27,924 nt of DNA from a virus. Under the pieces are notes generated by a model that saw only the letters and a program-made list of their open reading frames with translations, did no database searches and was not told where the DNA came from. This document shows, in pieces, positions 25,370 to 27,924 of the stretch. The DNA lies in IMG/VR virus record IMGVR_UViG_3300025769_000645, positions 1 to 27,924 of that record. One strand, written 5' to 3'. Within the stretch, counting starts at the first letter, position 1. Each line of letters opens with the position of its first letter. The position numbers and the translations under genes were made by a program.

Positions 25370-26098
25370 ATGGCTAATACTACTTCTGGCACACACGTAT
25401 TTGATAAAAATTTTTCTATTGATGAAATTATAGAAGAAGGTTACGAAAGAATTGGAATGGCAGGAGTATCTGGCTACCAGTTAAAAAGTGCCAGACGATC
25501 TTTAAATATCATGTTTCAGGAGTGGGCTAATCGTGGTCTACATTACTGGGAAGTTGCAAATAATTCAATTACGTTAGTTAACAATCAAGCAGTGTACACG
25601 ATGTTTAGATCCACAGGTGATGGCACCTCTGATGCCACTGCTGTTTATGGTGTAGATGATGTTTTAGAAGCTTCTTTTAGAAATTCATCTAATGTAGATA
25701 CACCGCTTACAAAAATAAATAGATCCGCTTACCAAGCTTTATCTAACAAAACGGATACAGGTCAACCCACTCAATATTTTGTTCAAAGGTTTATTGATAA
25801 AGTTACTATAACTCTATATTTAACTCCTGGAACTAGCGAAGCAGGTAAATTTATAAATTATTATTATGTTAAAAGAATACAAGATGTGGGTGATTATACT
25901 AACGCTACTGATGTGCCTTACCGATTTGTTCCTTGTATGTCTTCTGGTTTGGCTTATTATTTGTCTATTAAATATGCCCCACAAAGAACTCAAGAATTAA
26001 AATTATTATACGAAGATGAATTACAACGTGCTTTAGAAGAAGATGGTTCTTCTTCAAGTTCATTTATAACCCCTAAAACTTATTATCCAAATGTCTAA
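25370..26098 (+). CDS. Head-to-tail adaptor, P22 gp4/T7 gp11-like
   Basis: A 242-aa protein with AGGAG. DEIIEEGYERIGMAGVSGYQLKSARRSLNIMFQEWANRGLHYWEVAN (about residues 18-64) is the helical start common to P22 gp4-type adaptors. A central beta part follows (FVQRFIDKVTITLYLTPGT) and a final helix (LAYYLSIKYAPQRTQELKLLYEDELQRALEED), all typical of the ring that sits under the portal and closes the filled head. Its stop overlaps the next start. The exact subfamily is uncertain. Confidence 0.78.
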   Translation: MANTTSGTHVFDKNFSIDEIIEEGYERIGMAGVSGYQLKSARRSLNIMFQEWANRGLHYWEVANNSITLVNNQAVYTMFRSTGDGTSDATAVYGVDDVLEASFRNSSNVDTPLTKINRSAYQALSNKTDTGQPTQYFVQRFIDKVTITLYLTPGTSEAGKFINYYYVKRIQDVGDYTNATDVPYRFVPCMSSGLAYYLSIKYAPQRTQELKLLYEDELQRALEEDGSSSSSFITPKTYYPNV

Positions 26099-26588
26099 TA
26101 CTGCTTCAGGAAAATACGCAAAATTCATATCTGATAGATCAGGTCAAGAATTTCCATATACAGAAATGGTTAGAGAATGGAATGGATCTTTTGTTCATAC
26201 ATCAGAGTTTGAAGCTAAACATCCACAACTACAGCCAAAATCACATACTGCTGATCCACAAGGTTTAAGAACTGTAAGACCTGCACGAACAGAACCAGCA
26301 ACACAAAATTTATTACCTGGTAACCCGTTTAATATCACATCAGGATCAACAACGATTACAGTCACAGAACCTTCACACGGAAGGTCATCATCTGATACTG
26401 TAGTGTTTAGAAATGTAGATGGTAGCCCTGGAGGCGTAGTTTTTACAGCATTTGAAAGTGCTTCTGGATTTAGTATAACAGTTACAGGAACAAACAATTA
26501 TACATTTACGTTAGGATCAACCCCTACCGTGACTGAACAAGGAGGCGGAATGACGGTTACAGCAGGACCCGTTACGTTAACACCATAA
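26091..26588 (+). CDS. Minor virion protein with adhesin-like beta domain
   Basis: A 165-aa protein. The N-terminal 65 residues (GKYAKFISDRSGQEFPYTEMVREWNGSFVHTSEFEAKHPQLQPK) are a conserved start seen in phage proteins next to adaptors. Residues 75-165 are Ser/Thr/Gly/Val-rich beta strands (NITSGSTTITVTEPSHGR, YTFTLGSTPTVTEQGGG). It may join the connector or carry a small surface domain. It overlaps adaptors on both sides. Confidence 0.65.
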   Translation: MSNTASGKYAKFISDRSGQEFPYTEMVREWNGSFVHTSEFEAKHPQLQPKSHTADPQGLRTVRPARTEPATQNLLPGNPFNITSGSTTITVTEPSHGRSSSDTVVFRNVDGSPGGVVFTAFESASGFSITVTGTNNYTFTLGSTPTVTEQGGGMTVTAGPVTLTP

Positions 26589-27301
26589 TGGCAGGATTAA
26601 GTTATAGCGGATTAATTACACAAATTAGAAACTACACTGAAGTAGATTCAAATGTTTTAACTACGGATACTTTGGAAAGCATTATTTTAAATGCTCAGTA
26701 TCGAATTATGCGTGATGTTCCAATCGATGCAGATCGAAAACAACAAGAAGGTGATTTAGTTGTTGGACAAGAAACTATCAATGCTCCTGGAGGAGCTTTG
26801 TTTATTAGAGCTATTCAAGTCTATGATTCTACTAGCGCTACCACCGGTGCTAATACTTATCTAGAGAAAAAAGACATCACATATTTACAAGAATATATTC
26901 CTTCAACTGAGTCTAGTAAAAGAGGAAAGCCTAAATATTATGCTATGTTTGGTGGTGGTACCGGAGATGGTGATACTAATTCTGGAAGAATGATGTTTGC
27001 TCCAGTTCCAGATGCAACTTATAAATTTAGAGTGCATTATAATAAAATGCCAGCTACTTTAGCCTCAGATAATACCACTAATTATATTAGCTTAAATTTC
27101 CCAAATGGACTTTTATATTGCTGTTTAGCAGAAACTTATGCTTATTTAAAAGGCCCACAAGATATGTTGCAATTGTATGAAAACAAGTATAAACAAGAAG
27201 TAGAAAAGTTTGCTGTGGAGCAAATTGGAAGACGCAGAAGAGACGATTACACAGACGGAACTATGCGAATTCCTTTACAATCAAAACAGCCAAACAGTTA
27301 G
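26588..27301 (+). CDS. SU10-type adaptor / head completion protein
   Basis: A 237-aa protein. MAGLSYSGLITQIRNYTEVDSNVLTTDTLESIILNAQYRIMRDVPIDA is the typical helical start of the SU10-like adaptor family (also in T7-like tail tube A). Then GALFIRAIQVYDSTS, YLEKKDITYLQEYIP, a Gly-rich loop, FAPVPDATYKFRVHYNKMP, and a C-terminal helix (YCCLAETYAYLKGPQDMLQLYENKYKQEVEKFAVEQIGRRRRDDY). It would bind under the portal ring. This second adaptor-like protein suggests a two-layer connector. Confidence 0.78.
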   Translation: MAGLSYSGLITQIRNYTEVDSNVLTTDTLESIILNAQYRIMRDVPIDADRKQQEGDLVVGQETINAPGGALFIRAIQVYDSTSATTGANTYLEKKDITYLQEYIPSTESSKRGKPKYYAMFGGGTGDGDTNSGRMMFAPVPDATYKFRVHYNKMPATLASDNTTNYISLNFPNGLLYCCLAETYAYLKGPQDMLQLYENKYKQEVEKFAVEQIGRRRRDDYTDGTMRIPLQSKQPNS

Positions 27302-27308
27302 GAGTTTT

Positions 27309-27746
27309 ATGGCAATTACATCGGCAATATGCACAAGTTTTAAACAAGAGATTTTAGTAGGGACACATAACTTTACTGCTTCATCTGGAAATACTTTTAA
27401 GATCGCTTTATATACAAGTGATGCATCTTTAGGTGCAGCGACAACTGCTTTCTCATCTTCAAACGAAATTTCAAATACATCTGGTTCTGCATACAGTTCA
27501 GGTGGTGCGACTTTAACAAGTGTTACACCAACCACATCTGGAACAACTGCATTCTGTGATTTTGCAGATGTGAGTTTTACTTCCGCATCTTTCACAGCTA
27601 ACGGTGCATTAATCTATAACTCTTCGCAGTCTAACAAAGCTGTTGCTGTTATCGCTTTCGGTGGTGATAAAACAGTATCAAGCGGAACTTTTACAATTCA
27701 ATTTCCAACAGCAGACGCATCTAACGCGATCATTAGAATCGCATAG
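27309..27746 (+). CDS. Virion protein (KIALYTS...TNGALIYN type)
   Basis: A 145-aa protein; the ATG at 27309 has TAGGAG upstream, and the longer frame upstream is shadow of the adaptor gene. Pattern: FKIALYTSDASLGAATTAFSSSNEIS, GGATLTSVTPTTSGTTAFCDFADVSFTSASFTANGALIYNSSQSNKAVAVIAFGGDK, and TFTIQFPTADASNAIIRIA. This is a recognisable, common family of marine phages, an all-beta structural protein that probably sits in the tail or head surface. No enzyme motif. Confidence 0.75.
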   Translation: MAITSAICTSFKQEILVGTHNFTASSGNTFKIALYTSDASLGAATTAFSSSNEISNTSGSAYSSGGATLTSVTPTTSGTTAFCDFADVSFTSASFTANGALIYNSSQSNKAVAVIAFGGDKTVSSGTFTIQFPTADASNAIIRIA

Positions 27747-27756
27747 AGGATAACCC

Positions 27757-27924
27757 ATGTCGGGATGGGGACGATTTACCTGGGGCCAAGCTTTCTGGAA
27801 CGAGAGTGATTTACTTACTACTGGTTATGGAGCAAAATCTTGGAACGATGGTGAATGGGGAAATCTTGCAAATGAAACTGTAACCTTAACTGGTTTACAA
27901 GCTACGACAAGTATTGGTAGCGTT
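27757..27924 (+). CDS. Trp-rich tail-type protein, 3' partial
   Basis: An open frame of 56 codons cut by the window end. It begins MSGWGRFTWGQAFWNESD, with further SWNDGEWGNLANE, then VTLTGLQATTSIGSV. The 'GWGR..WGq..Wn..' start with repeated Trp-Gly and the LTGLQATTSIGSV unit resemble tail or fibre proteins with repeated beta units seen in marine phages. Only the start is available. Confidence 0.6.
   Translation, partial: MSGWGRFTWGQAFWNESDLLTTGYGAKSWNDGEWGNLANETVTLTGLQATTSIGSV

Noticed and set aside
27210-27308. N-terminal extension of the virion protein at 27309
   Set aside because: It overlaps the adaptor's C-terminus in another frame; TAGGAG sits before the ATG at 27309, where the conserved family begins.

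Overview
The window reads as part of an AT-rich, tailed double-stranded DNA phage genome, most likely a podovirus-like marine phage of the kind known from SAR11 and other marine alphaproteobacteria. That assignment is an inference. It rests on the head module (large terminase, P22/SU10-type portal, scaffold, Mu gpT/HK97-like capsid, two adaptor-type proteins), a phage GroES, very large 'GGRV' proteins between terminase and portal, and a train of tiny Lys-rich proteins. No bacterial housekeeping gene, rRNA, convincing tRNA, integrase, polymerase or CRISPR array is visible.

Layout. (1) 1-3292, plus strand: a packed string of very small genes, many joined by ATGA or short overlaps. They include a ribbon-helix-helix protein, zinc-finger-like proteins, a lipoprotein, small membrane proteins and two PD-(D/E)XK nucleases. 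(2) 3406-5758: a short plus block, then a minus-strand operon (membrane/coiled-coil protein, unknown protein, small terminase subunit), then a plus block ending in a VRR-NUC-like nuclease. The small terminase gene runs head-on into an acidic-protein gene and overlaps its 3' end. (3) 5674-9231: an accessory segment with its own regulatory style. Minus-strand genes (GP88-like protein and two small proteins) and plus-strand genes (a 319-aa unknown plus four small ones) are served by seven sigma70-like promoters that mostly carry TAGGAT/ATCCTA elements, often as palindromes. Most use the same ribosome-binding leader (GAAAGGATATA). Three blocks of a degenerate heptanucleotide repeat, GCTTGNN, lie at gene 3' ends, and a roughly 280-base hairpin-rich leader precedes one minus-strand gene. 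The segment ends in a strong terminator. (4) 9363-27924: the late operon, all plus strand. Order: TerL, two large GGRV proteins, portal, small basic proteins and a holin-like membrane protein, GroES, scaffold, decoration-like protein, major capsid, small genes, virion proteins, adaptors, and the start of a Trp-rich tail-type protein cut by the window edge.

How the parts work together. The late operon builds the procapsid (portal, scaffold, capsid, possibly folded with host GroEL plus the phage GroES), fills it (TerS/TerL) and closes it with adaptor proteins. The left region looks early or regulatory. The ribbon-helix-helix gene has a promoter with the same ATCCTA element found in the accessory promoters, so it is a candidate regulator of itself and of that segment; this is a hypothesis. 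Function assignments come from reading motifs by eye. Small hypothetical genes are supported mainly by reading frame, ribosome-binding sites and tight packing.
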